Of a DNA stretch of 64,000 bases, positions 15,384 through 24,456 are shown in pieces. Source of the stretch: JACMLC01 sp963720235 (GTDB lineage: Bacteria > Acidobacteriota > Blastocatellia > Pyrinomonadales > Pyrinomonadaceae); assembly GCA_963720235.1 (NCBI GenBank), contig OY970389.1, forward strand, positions 248,001 through 312,000, written 5' to 3'. The notes below the pieces were generated by a model. That model ran no database searches. It was not told the DNA's origin and worked only from the letters and a program-made list of their open reading frames with translations. Positions within the stretch are counted from its first letter, which is position 1. Every line of letters starts with the position of its first letter. The translations under genes were made by a program, and so were the position numbers.

Positions 15384-16271
15384 ATGACAGAAAGAGTGAA
15401 AAAAGGCGAACATCAAATGCTTAACAGCCCCATCAAGTGGGTTGGCGGTAAATCGCGGTTGCGTAAATATATCATCCCTTTAATACCCACACATACCTGT
15501 TATGTGGAGCCATTCGCCGGAGCCTCTTGGGTACTCTTTGGTAAGCATCCGAGCGATGTTGAAATCCTAAATGATAAAGAGCAGGAGTTAATCAACTTCT
15601 TCCGGGTCATTAAAGAGAAACCCGAAGAATTGATTTCATCCTTTGAATGGGAGCTTGTATCCCGCGCAGAGTTTGAGCGTCTAGCCAAGTTAGAACCCGC
15701 CAAATTAACTGACATTCAACGCGCCCATCGTTTCTATTACCTGATTATGGCTGGATGGGGCGGAGAATTCCACTACCCGCGCTTTCAAACAAGTATTACA
15801 GATGGCGGACATGGTAACAGGCTCTTTGGTGCGCTGAAAACATTACGGCAGCGTCTGGAGCCTGTTCATAAACGCTTGAGTACGGTCATCATTGAAAATC
15901 TTGATTGGCAAGAATGTATTGACCGATATGACCGACAAGGAACTGTCATGTATATAGACCCACCCTATCCGGGTAACGGCTGCAATTACTCGCACAATAT
16001 GCGCGATTGGGACGCGCACAAACTTTTATCAGAACGTTTGAGTCGAGCAACATGCCAATGGATTCTATCTTCTTATGACAAATCGGAGATTCGTGCTCTC
16101 TTCGAACAATATAACTTCACGACCATTCAATCGTCTTCCGGTATGAACAAGGAAAAGAACGGTAGCACGCGGGTCTTGAATAAGGAAATATTGATAACTA
16201 ACTTTAAGACTAAAAACAAGGTAGTCCTCTCACATAATTCAAATCAAACCGTTCTGGATTTGGGAACATAA
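15384..16271 (+). CDS. D12-class (Dam-like) DNA adenine N6-methyltransferase
   Basis: A 295-residue enzyme that transfers methyl from SAM to adenine in DNA. The N-terminal motif X is SPIKWVGGKSRLRKY; FAGASW is motif I; the catalytic motif IV is DPPYPG (about 200). These mark the alpha-class, Dam/D12 family. The recognition site cannot be read, though GATC-like targets are common in this class. I chose ATG 15384; ATG 15417 (starting MLNSPIK) is also possible and TTG 15369 lies upstream. It is divergent from the C protein and pairs with the probable nuclease. Low GC again suggests a transferred island. The C-terminal tail after NFKTKNK is Asn- and Ser-rich and probably disordered. Confidence 0.87.
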   Translation: MTERVKKGEHQMLNSPIKWVGGKSRLRKYIIPLIPTHTCYVEPFAGASWVLFGKHPSDVEILNDKEQELINFFRVIKEKPEELISSFEWELVSRAEFERLAKLEPAKLTDIQRAHRFYYLIMAGWGGEFHYPRFQTSITDGGHGNRLFGALKTLRQRLEPVHKRLSTVIIENLDWQECIDRYDRQGTVMYIDPPYPGNGCNYSHNMRDWDAHKLLSERLSRATCQWILSSYDKSEIRALFEQYNFTTIQSSSGMNKEKNGSTRVLNKEILITNFKTKNKVVLSHNSNQTVLDLGT

Positions 16272-16290
16272 ATTCAATACTCGTCACTAG

Positions 16291-19200
16291 CTACATCTCA
16301 CTTGTCACTGTCTTCGATGTGACTTGCGTAATCGTCTCCGTGACTTGATCGAAGTCGAAGGGCTTGCCGATGACGCCGTCAATGAGATTTTTCTCGCCTG
16401 TCGGCGGCTCTGTTCCTTTGCCGTAGCCTGTGACGAGGACGATTAAAAGCTCCGGCCAGCGACGGCGTATCTCGCGCGCCACTTCCCATCCGTCCATCTC
16501 AGGCATTGAGAGGTCTGTGAAGACTAAATCGAAATGCTCTGCGGCTAGAGCTTGAAGCGCGGCCCGCCCGCTCCGCACGCCCACGACTTTGTGCGAGAGC
16601 ACTGTCAGCATTTCTCCCAAAGTCTCAAGCACGAACTCTTCATCATCAACCACCAGAATCGAGAGCGAAGCCGTTTCCGCGCGTGCAATATCTTCGCCAG
16701 CTTTGAGTGGCAACGATTCCTCAAGCGGCAGGTCTATCTCAAATGACGCGCCTTTCCCGACCTCAGACTCGACGTTGATGTGGCCGCCGTGTCGTTCGAT
16801 GATGCCGTAAGAGACCGCAAGTCCAAGCCCTGTTCCCTGCATGCCTTTGGTCGTATAGAAAGGCTCAAAAATCCGCTCGCGCACCTCTTCGGACATGCCC
16901 ATGCCTGTGTCGCTGAAACGCATGTACAGGCGTCCGTCTTTGCGCTCGCAACTGATTGAGAGCCGCCCGCCGAAAGGCATCGCGTCCACTGCGTTGACAA
17001 TCAGATTGACAAAGACTTCGCGCAATTCCGATGCAGAACCACGCGTGTGCAACTCGCATTCGACATCAAGCTCGACTTCATAATGCAGGCCGCGCGTGCG
17101 CGCCTCGTTCTCCCAGCGCGTGCGCGTAATCTCCACAGCATCGCGCAAGAGGCTGCCTGCTTCCAGAAGCTCGAACTCTTTGGCCTGCGATTGTCGCGCG
17201 AAGGTTTGTATGCGGCGCACTGTGGCAGCTGCGTCTTCGGCTGCGGTTTGAATGATGTCCAGATTGCGCGTCATCGCTGTGTCGTGCGTCTGGCGGCGCA
17301 TCAGTTGCGCGCGGCCAAGAATGGCTGCGAGTGCGTTGTTAAAATCGTGGGCCACGCCGGACGCGAGTTGGCCCAGAGCGCGCAGTTTGTCCGCTTGCGA
17401 GGCACGCTGTCTTTCCTGTTTCTGCTCTGTGATGTCGCGCGCGATGCCGAGCACGCCTGTTGTTCTTCCGTCAACGACGAGCGGCGCGTTGTCTATGAGC
17501 GCGTAACGCACGCTGCCGTCTTTTGTGAAAAAGCGTGTCTCGTAAGTTTGCGGCTCGCCTTTGAGCGCGAGTTCAAAATGCTGGCGAATCTGGTCGCGGT
17601 CGCCCTCGAATGTTATCTCAAGAAAGCTATGCCCGATTAAATCTTCCGCCTTGTAATCTCCAATCATCAGCGTCGCGCTGTTGCACCACTGATAGCGGCC
17701 TTCGGTATCAAGCGCGTAGATGGCTTCGCGCGCGCTCTCTAAAATATTCATCAGGAGCGATTGATTCTCGCGCGCTTCGGCTTCGACCTTGCGTAGCTCC
17801 GAGAGGTCGCGCGCAGTGCAGACCGCGCCGACAACAGTCTGATTGCCTCCCTCTGTAATCGGCTCGACAGTCACCAGCAGCGGGCGATTGTAACGCTCAG
17901 GCGTGACTTCGACGGTGATGGTGCGGCCCTCTTTGATGGTCTGTTCGACGATGCACGCGCTCTCTTCGCCGCCGCTCCGGCGCAGGATGTCGCAGCAATG
18001 ACGATTGAGCAAAAGGTGCGGCCAGGTGTCTTCCATCGCCGCGCCTGCGCGATTGACGCGAATGAGTTGGCCTGCGTTGTCAAAGATAAAGAGGCCATCA
18101 GACATCGCGTTGAAAGTTGTCTCCCACTCTTTGCGCGCGCGCTTCGCCATCTCGTAGAGCTCTGCCTGCGCGATGCCTGTCACAAGCTGTGCGGCAACGG
18201 ATTCGACGAGCGCGACTTCATCTTCCTTCCAGTGGCGCACGCGGTCTGTCTGGTTGATGCAGAGTGTGCCGCGAAAACGTCCGTTGACCAGCAAGGGACA
18301 ATCAATGCTTGAGCGCACGCCTGTGATAACTGCCTGATGGCGTATGTGCTCATTGAATTCCGCAGAGCCGCGCGTGTAATTGAGCGCGTCGTCAATGACG
18401 ATGGTTTGCGATGAGCGAAGCAGACGCTGCCCCACCGGGTCGTCATAGCTGACATCTATATGCTTGATGCTCTGCGCATGAGAGGCAACGTATTCGTGCT
18501 CAAGCGGTGAAGTCGCATGTCTCGGCTCGTGCAGTCTGAGGTGAACGCGAGAGGCTGCGAGCGCGCGTCCCAACTCGCGCGTCGCTGTGTTCAAAACTTC
18601 CGGCAGGTTGAGCGAGGCGCGTATGGCAAGGCTCAGGCGATTAATCAGAGCTTCGCGCGCAGATGTCGCTTCTGCTTTCTGGAAAAGTTGGGCCTGACGA
18701 ATAGCGATGCCCGTCTGGTCTGCTACAGCCTTTGCGAGCGCAATATCCGTCTGTCGCCAGTGGCGCAGGCTGCGCGTGGTCGAGAGCGCAAAGGCCGCAG
18801 GCGTCTCGTCTCCGACCTTGATTGCGACATACATAATCGAGCGCACGCCGACCGTGCGCAGGAAGCGATTGTAAAAACCTCTGATGCGCTCGTCCGTCGC
18901 CACCTCGTCAAAGATAAGCACGCCCTGCTGGTCTATCCCGTTAATCAAATCTTTGAGCAGTCCAATTTCAAAGTCGCGCCCGACCGGATGCACTCCGGCA
19001 GAGTGATATTCCGCAACGTTGCGCGCCAGCCCTGCTTCCTCATCGCTCATAAAAATCGTGCAGCGATCAACTCCGAGATATGAACCAAGCTCTGTGACGG
19101 CGGTGCGGAAAATCTCTGTCAGGTCGAGCGAACGACGCACTGCGCTCGACATGCGATTGACCATCGCTTCGCGCTCGGCCTGCTGGGCCAGAGCTTCTGA

Positions 19201-21672
19201 ACTCTGCTGTTGAGCGAGAAGTTGCGTAATCTGTCGCGAGAGCGCAACGACAGGCAGCACGCTCTGGCGGTCAGGCGCGCGGCCAGAGCGCGGGTCGTCC
19301 AGAGAGATAATGCCGACATATTCACCCTCGTGCGTAATCAGTGGCACGAAGAGTTCGTCGCCTGCATACCAGCGCGGGCCGTCCGTCGGATGCGGCAATC
19401 CCATGTCTGTCTTGTAGCGTTCTGGCATGTGACGGTCGAGCAAATGATAGTGGCTCGGCGGATAATAAGCCGCAAAGCCAAGCTCTCCGACTTCGATGCG
19501 GACACTGCTTTCAACCAGCTTGCGCAAAGACACCTGCGGGAATGGCTTGTCGCACAGCAGGTCAACAAATTCCTGCGGCACATTTGAAGAGCGCGAGAGA
19601 CAACGTGGATGATACGGATGCTCTTCAGTGAAAAGCATGACGACGCAACTGCGATAGTCTGTGAAATTCGTAATCGAATTGGCGAGACCGACCAAGAGCT
19701 TATCAACCGCGCTGCCATCCTTGACGGCGGTTGCAAGGGCCGTCAAGGTTTCCAGCTGTTGCATGGAAGCGAGCATGCGCTGCTCTGCTTCTGCGCGTTC
19801 CGTCACATCTTCGCCGATGCTGGTCGCGCCGATGACTTCTCCCTCGGCATTGCGCAGGAGCGTGTTGCTCCATGAGATGAGCTTTCTGTCACCTGTGCGC
19901 GTCTGTATCTCGTTCTCAAGATGCGAGGTGATTTTGCCGTGCGAAATCATCTCACGAAAGATGCCTTCCAGAATCTCTCGCTGCTCCTCCGGGATAAAAA
20001 GCTCGAACCAGTTGCGCCCGATAACTTCTTCGCGCTGCCAGCCGGTCATCCACAGCAGATAGTCGTTACAAAAAGTAAGATTGCCCTGCGGGTCTAACAT
20101 ATAGGCGACAAGCTGTATGTTCTCAAGCATCTCGCGGAAGCGTCTTTCAGATTTGCTGAGAGCTTCTTCGGCGCGTTTGCGCTCAGTGATGTCGCGTGCG
20201 ATGCCCTGTACTCCGAGCGGCTTGCTTTCGCTATAGATAATCCGTGTGCTCAGTTCGAGCGCGACGCGGCGGCCATCTTTGGCTTCGATGGCAAGCTCGT
20301 AAACGGTTGCGACATCCTGTGTGGCCTTGCGTGCAATCATCTGCCGCGCGCGTTCCAAATCTTCCGGCACGACTACCTGCGCGATATTCATCTTGAGAGC
20401 TTCCTCGCACGTGTAGCCCGTGATGCGCTCGCCAGCCTTGTTCAGCGAAGTGAAATTTCCGGCGAGGTCATGCGTGTAGATAAGATCGTTCGCGTTGGCA
20501 AACAATTCGCGGTAACGCTCTTCGCTATGGCGCAGAGCCTCTTCCGCGCGCTTGCGGTCTGTGATGTCCTGAATCTGCGAGATAAAATAAAGCGGCTCGT
20601 CCTGCGCATCGCGCACCAGCGAGACACTCAAGAGCGACCATACAATCTGGCCCAGCTTGTGTATGTAACGCTTCTCCATCTGATAAGACTTAATCTCGCC
20701 CGCCAGCATCTGCTGCACGTATTCGAGGTCTTTCTCTAAATCATCAGGATGCGTGACGGTCTGGAAATCAATTTCCAAAAGCTCTTGCTCTGAATAACCG
20801 ACAATCTCGCAGAGCGAGCGATTGACGCGCAGCCAGTGTCCATCAGGCGAGACGAGAGCCATGCCGATGGCCGAATAATCAAACGCGCTGCGAAACCTTG
20901 CTTCATTCTCCTGCAAGGCATCCTCTGCGCGTTTGCGCTCAGTGATGTCGCGCACGACGCCGCGCACGCCTGAGGGCCGTCCCTTGTTATCGCGCACTAA
21001 AGTGATAATGCCTTCAAGGTAATGGGCCACGCCTTGCGCGTCTTTGAGTTGGTGCAGGGAGCGGAGCGGAAATTCAGTGTCGCTCTCGCGTGTGGTGGCG
21101 ATGTCTCTGGCCGCAGCCTCAGGCCCGATAAGTTCGCGCAGGTGTGCGCCGACAAGCTCAGAAGCAGGCCGACCAAAGAAACGCGCGCCGGCTTCGTTGA
21201 TGCTCAACAGATAGCCATCCATGTCGCGCGTGTAGATGATGTCTGCGGCTTGCTCTACAATCTCTCTATAGTGACGCTCGACGCGATGACGCTCTGCGAG
21301 GCGCGCGACTTTGACAAGGAGTTCCTGACGACGGAAAGGCAGCTCTAGATAATCATCCGCGCCAGCGATTAAGCCCTTCAGGCTGTCTTCATCCGCAGTG
21401 CGCAGCGCGCTCACGAGCAGCACAGGCACATCAGCCGTGCGCGGATGTTGCTTGAGCCTGCGACAAAAATCGAGACCGTCCATCTCAGGCATCACGACAT
21501 CGCAGATGACAATCTCCGGCTCGACGGAAAAGGCCAGCTCCAAAGCGCGCACGCCATTGTTCGCCGTGATGACTCTGTAGCCTTCGCGCTCTAAGAGCAC
21601 GGTAAAGAGTTCGAGCACATCCGGTGTGTCGTTGACAATCAGAATGGTCGGGCTGTTTCGGGTTGACTTCAT
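16291..21672 (-). CDS. Large hybrid sensor histidine kinase/response regulator (REC, PAS and GAF domains)
   Basis: A 1793-residue cytoplasmic signalling protein with no membrane segment. Order: a receiver (phospho-Asp in VICDVVMPEMDG), four PAS domains with PAC tails (DITDRKRAE, DITERKRAE) to about 630, three GAF domains to about 1190, two more PAS domains, a dimerisation/phosphoacceptor helix with ASGVAHDFNN (about 1460), an HK ATPase (GTGLGLAVSYG), and a C-terminal receiver (VFTDLSMPEMDGWE, KPFD). The N-terminal receiver has ELPF where the conserved Lys of KPF is expected, so its phosphorylation may be altered. I chose ATG 21672 over TTG 21777, which has no ribosome site. The kinase family is the NtrB/type-4 style. 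No partner regulator is next to it, so the C-terminal receiver or a distant partner takes the phosphate. Confidence 0.92.
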   Translation of the reverse strand: MKSTRNSPTILIVNDTPDVLELFTVLLEREGYRVITANNGVRALELAFSVEPEIVICDVVMPEMDGLDFCRRLKQHPRTADVPVLLVSALRTADEDSLKGLIAGADDYLELPFRRQELLVKVARLAERHRVERHYREIVEQAADIIYTRDMDGYLLSINEAGARFFGRPASELVGAHLRELIGPEAAARDIATTRESDTEFPLRSLHQLKDAQGVAHYLEGIITLVRDNKGRPSGVRGVVRDITERKRAEDALQENEARFRSAFDYSAIGMALVSPDGHWLRVNRSLCEIVGYSEQELLEIDFQTVTHPDDLEKDLEYVQQMLAGEIKSYQMEKRYIHKLGQIVWSLLSVSLVRDAQDEPLYFISQIQDITDRKRAEEALRHSEERYRELFANANDLIYTHDLAGNFTSLNKAGERITGYTCEEALKMNIAQVVVPEDLERARQMIARKATQDVATVYELAIEAKDGRRVALELSTRIIYSESKPLGVQGIARDITERKRAEEALSKSERRFREMLENIQLVAYMLDPQGNLTFCNDYLLWMTGWQREEVIGRNWFELFIPEEQREILEGIFREMISHGKITSHLENEIQTRTGDRKLISWSNTLLRNAEGEVIGATSIGEDVTERAEAEQRMLASMQQLETLTALATAVKDGSAVDKLLVGLANSITNFTDYRSCVVMLFTEEHPYHPRCLSRSSNVPQEFVDLLCDKPFPQVSLRKLVESSVRIEVGELGFAAYYPPSHYHLLDRHMPERYKTDMGLPHPTDGPRWYAGDELFVPLITHEGEYVGIISLDDPRSGRAPDRQSVLPVVALSRQITQLLAQQQSSEALAQQAEREAMVNRMSSAVRRSLDLTEIFRTAVTELGSYLGVDRCTIFMSDEEAGLARNVAEYHSAGVHPVGRDFEIGLLKDLINGIDQQGVLIFDEVATDERIRGFYNRFLRTVGVRSIMYVAIKVGDETPAAFALSTTRSLRHWRQTDIALAKAVADQTGIAIRQAQLFQKAEATSAREALINRLSLAIRASLNLPEVLNTATRELGRALAASRVHLRLHEPRHATSPLEHEYVASHAQSIKHIDVSYDDPVGQRLLRSSQTIVIDDALNYTRGSAEFNEHIRHQAVITGVRSSIDCPLLVNGRFRGTLCINQTDRVRHWKEDEVALVESVAAQLVTGIAQAELYEMAKRARKEWETTFNAMSDGLFIFDNAGQLIRVNRAGAAMEDTWPHLLLNRHCCDILRRSGGEESACIVEQTIKEGRTITVEVTPERYNRPLLVTVEPITEGGNQTVVGAVCTARDLSELRKVEAEARENQSLLMNILESAREAIYALDTEGRYQWCNSATLMIGDYKAEDLIGHSFLEITFEGDRDQIRQHFELALKGEPQTYETRFFTKDGSVRYALIDNAPLVVDGRTTGVLGIARDITEQKQERQRASQADKLRALGQLASGVAHDFNNALAAILGRAQLMRRQTHDTAMTRNLDIIQTAAEDAAATVRRIQTFARQSQAKEFELLEAGSLLRDAVEITRTRWENEARTRGLHYEVELDVECELHTRGSASELREVFVNLIVNAVDAMPFGGRLSISCERKDGRLYMRFSDTGMGMSEEVRERIFEPFYTTKGMQGTGLGLAVSYGIIERHGGHINVESEVGKGASFEIDLPLEESLPLKAGEDIARAETASLSILVVDDEEFVLETLGEMLTVLSHKVVGVRSGRAALQALAAEHFDLVFTDLSMPEMDGWEVAREIRRRWPELLIVLVTGYGKGTEPPTGEKNLIDGVIGKPFDFDQVTETITQVTSKTVTSEM

Positions 21673-21929
21673 ATTTGGACGAAGACGATGCTCGCCGGAA
21701 CAGCGCGAGTGGGAGTTGAGGCGTTGTTCAAATTCACTTTTGAGAGATGCGACATGCGCTGGCTCAAGGAACTTCAAGCAGGAATGGAAAGGATGCTCTC
21801 ATTCACTGCGCAAGCATGTCGGCAACGGGGCGTTTGAAGTTCATCATATCAGGGAGCATTGCGCCACTGACTGCTTTGAAGTATAGCAAAGCGAAAATCC
21901 GCTTGCCAAGCACGAGACAAAGGCGACGA

Positions 21930-22012
21930 AAGAATCTCGCGCAAAGGCGCAAAGGCGCAAAGAAAAGCTCAACTGCTTTCTTTGCGCCTTTGCGCCTTTG
22001 CGCGAGATTCTT
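21930..22012. repeat. Palindromic GCAAAG-type element, copy 4
   Basis: Perfect 34-base arms (21930-21963 and 21979-22012) separated by 15 bases. The left arm opens AAGAATCTCGCGCAAAGGCG. It lies downstream of the VWA gene, which ends at 22015, and upstream of the hybrid kinase, both on the minus strand; it can fold into a very strong hairpin and may end the VWA transcript. Confidence 0.88.
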
Positions 22013-22014
22013 TC

Positions 22015-23163
22015 TTACTTTTTCGGCCCTCTGGCAAAGTAGCCCTGACGATAGTTGAGCTTGACGTTCTGGCTGCGAAGCTCAGGATTGACAATCTCAA
22101 TCTGGACGCGGCGATAGGATGCATCGCGCGATTGATTCGTCGGCGAATAGGCAACCAAGTATTGCTCGCGCAACTCTCTTTCAATCTGCTTGAAGGCGTT
22201 GCGCAAATCTGATTCATCACGCGGAAAGTATGCGCGCCCGCCTGTTCGCTCGGCCACTTTTTTCAGGTCGCCTTCGTTCACGCCCTGATACCTGTAATCG
22301 TCGCCGATGCCGATAACGAAAATCAGCGCGTCGGCTTTGATAGCTCGTTCGATGGCATCCGACATCTTCTTGCGGCTCGATGTATCCACTCCGTCCGTGA
22401 CAAGGATAATCGCGCGGCGCGTCCTATCGGCGGCCTCCGTGAGCACCTCATCGGATGTCACCCAGATGGCATCCCAGATGGCTGTAGAGCCTGCGCGCGA
22501 AGAGTTTGACCCGGAGATGGGAGGCGTGCCGACGACGACGCCTCCGCCGACATAACCTGAGGGCGGCACAAACTCGACCTGCTCGACGGCCTGACGCAGC
22601 CGCGAGACATTTCCCGTCAATCCTTGTTCGAGCGTCGAATCGCCTGTGAAAGAGACGACTGCCGCTTCATCCTTGCCCTGACGAATGATGGCATCAATGA
22701 AAGAACGCGCAGCAGCTTTTTCATCCGGCAGTGTGCGTTCCTGCGAGATGCTTGTGTCAATCAGAATCGCCAGCGTGAGCGGCAAATCCGCCTGCGTTTG
22801 AAAAGTAAAAATCTCCTGCGGCTGGCCGTCTTCCGTGATGCGTATGTCTTCCTTGCGCAGGTTGGTGATGAAACGCCTGTTCTTGTCCGTCGCCGTAAAG
22901 AGAATGTTCGTCAGGTCTGTATCCACGCGCACGACTTCATCGTCCTGCACTTCTTGCCCGTCTGCTGCGGGCGAAGATTGCGTGGTTGGCGTAGGCTGGG
23001 CCACAGGGTCTATCGCGGCACGACGCGGGCGACTAGTTTCCTGCGGCTGCGCGGCTGCGGATGTGTTCTGCCCGCGCGCGCCTCTTGCGAGCCACGCTGT
23101 TGAGACCAGCACGGCCAGCAGGCCGACTGCGAATGCGCGCATTATCTGTTTATGATGGAACAT
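22015..23163 (-). CDS. VWFA-domain protein of the acidobacterial type
   Basis: A 382-residue exported protein. A hydrophobic segment (AFAVGLLAVLVSTAWLA) forms the signal peptide; a Pro/Thr-rich linker follows to about 75. The domain FTATDKNRRFITNLRKEDI ... ITEDG is the leader typical of VWFA-related proteins of Acidobacteria (TIGR03436). A von Willebrand A fold follows, with a MIDAS start DTSIS (the usual DxSxS) and a Thr-Asp segment (VTDGVDTSSR). It presumably binds ligands or partners outside the cytoplasm. Start ATG 23163; ATG 23142 is an alternative, as the ribosome site is weak. It is a paralogue of the next gene upstream, 23251-24276. Confidence 0.86.
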   Translation of the reverse strand: MFHHKQIMRAFAVGLLAVLVSTAWLARGARGQNTSAAAQPQETSRPRRAAIDPVAQPTPTTQSSPAADGQEVQDDEVVRVDTDLTNILFTATDKNRRFITNLRKEDIRITEDGQPQEIFTFQTQADLPLTLAILIDTSISQERTLPDEKAAARSFIDAIIRQGKDEAAVVSFTGDSTLEQGLTGNVSRLRQAVEQVEFVPPSGYVGGGVVVGTPPISGSNSSRAGSTAIWDAIWVTSDEVLTEAADRTRRAIILVTDGVDTSSRKKMSDAIERAIKADALIFVIGIGDDYRYQGVNEGDLKKVAERTGGRAYFPRDESDLRNAFKQIERELREQYLVAYSPTNQSRDASYRRVQIEIVNPELRSQNVKLNYRQGYFARGPKK

Positions 23164-23250
23164 ATTTCTTAACTGCTTTCTCGAATAACAGAAGCCTCAA
23201 ACAATCGGCGCAAAACTTTTTTGATGTGCCGACTCTCACATGCGCGCCTG

Positions 23251-24276
23251 TCATCGTCTGACGCTATCTCTGATAGCCGTATATCCGCGCCTGGTCCTTA
23301 TCTTCCAGCCGTCATGCTTATCTTTCAGGCGCACTTCAATCGTGCGGAAGCTGCCGTCATAGCTCTTGTTGGTCGGCACATACGTGACCACATATTTTGT
23401 GCGAAGCTCTTTGGAGATTCTGGTGAAGGAGCGTTCGAGCGCGAGACGGTCGCCTGTGAAAAAAGCCGTGCCGCCTGTTTCGGCGCAGAGCTTTTCCAGA
23501 TTCTTGTCGCCGCTATCCGAAATCATTCCGGCATCAACTCCCGGCACAGTGCCTGTGAATCCCGCTTTGGTCGAGATAGCGAAGATAGTCGTCTCCGTGC
23601 GCTGTGCAATGTCAATCGCATCACGCAGGTCTGCCCGACTGTATGTGTCATCGCCGTCCGTGATAATGACCAGCACGCGCAAGCCCGGCACGCCGCGCAT
23701 CTTCTCATCACAGAATTGCCAGATAGCATCGTAGAGCGAAGTCTTGTCGCCCGGTTTCTTGACGTTATCAACTGCGCGGTCAAGCAAATCAAGTTTATCT
23801 GTGAAATCCTGATGGAGCTTAACCTCGTGGTCGAAGGTGACGAAAGCCACTTTATCTTTGCGCAGGCGCGTGACCGTGTAGATAAAATCTTTCGCAGACT
23901 CTTTCTCAAACTTGAGCTTTCCGGCGGTCGAAGGCGAGGTGTCCATCAGGACGCCGACATAGACCGGCAGGCTCTCTTTTTCATCACGAAAGCTGACAAT
24001 CTGTTGCGGCTGCTTGTCCTCTAAGATAACGAAATCATCCTTCGTCAATCCGAGGACAGGCTGCTTCTTTTTATCAATCACGCTAATCGGCAAGCGCACT
24101 TCGTTGATATAGATTGGCCCTTCCTGTCCTTCGTCCTGCGTGTCAGGAGTTGGAGTCGGGCTGGTTTGCGGGCGCGCCGCGTTGCTTTGCAGTTGGCCGG
24201 GCGCGGTAAAATTCTGCACGGACAGGCAAAGGCCAATCGTCAGGATGAAAAGAAAAGTACGAAAAATTGTTCTCAT
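23251..24276 (-). CDS. VWFA-domain protein of the acidobacterial type, paralogue
   Basis: A 341-residue exported protein with the same plan as its neighbour: a signal peptide (TFLFILTIGLCLSVQ), a Pro/Thr linker, the leader LPISVIDKKKQPVLGLTKDD...EDKQPQQI, then a VWA fold whose MIDAS reads DTSPS and ITDGDDT. The C terminus has TYVPTNKSYDGSFRTIEV, closely like the neighbour's AYSPTNQSRDASYRRVQI, which supports duplication. Both are minus-strand, 87 bases apart. Such pairs are typical of Acidobacteria; their partners are not known. ATG 24276 has no clear Shine-Dalgarno. A cell-surface adhesion or sensing role is only an inference. Confidence 0.86.
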   Translation of the reverse strand: MRTIFRTFLFILTIGLCLSVQNFTAPGQLQSNAARPQTSPTPTPDTQDEGQEGPIYINEVRLPISVIDKKKQPVLGLTKDDFVILEDKQPQQIVSFRDEKESLPVYVGVLMDTSPSTAGKLKFEKESAKDFIYTVTRLRKDKVAFVTFDHEVKLHQDFTDKLDLLDRAVDNVKKPGDKTSLYDAIWQFCDEKMRGVPGLRVLVIITDGDDTYSRADLRDAIDIAQRTETTIFAISTKAGFTGTVPGVDAGMISDSGDKNLEKLCAETGGTAFFTGDRLALERSFTRISKELRTKYVVTYVPTNKSYDGSFRTIEVRLKDKHDGWKIRTRRGYTAIRDSVRR

Positions 24277-24456
24277 AACCGAAAGAAATAGAAGCGAACT
24301 CTAAAATCGCCGGAGCGTCCGTTTGCACGCGGTTTGGATGCCAAGCGCACAAAGCCCCGTTGCTTTTTCCGAAGGCGAAAGTCAGACGCATAGTATAGCA
24401 ATCAGTGGCCGGAAGCGCATCATTCAAAAGAAGGAAAAGAGTTCCGAGATAAATTG

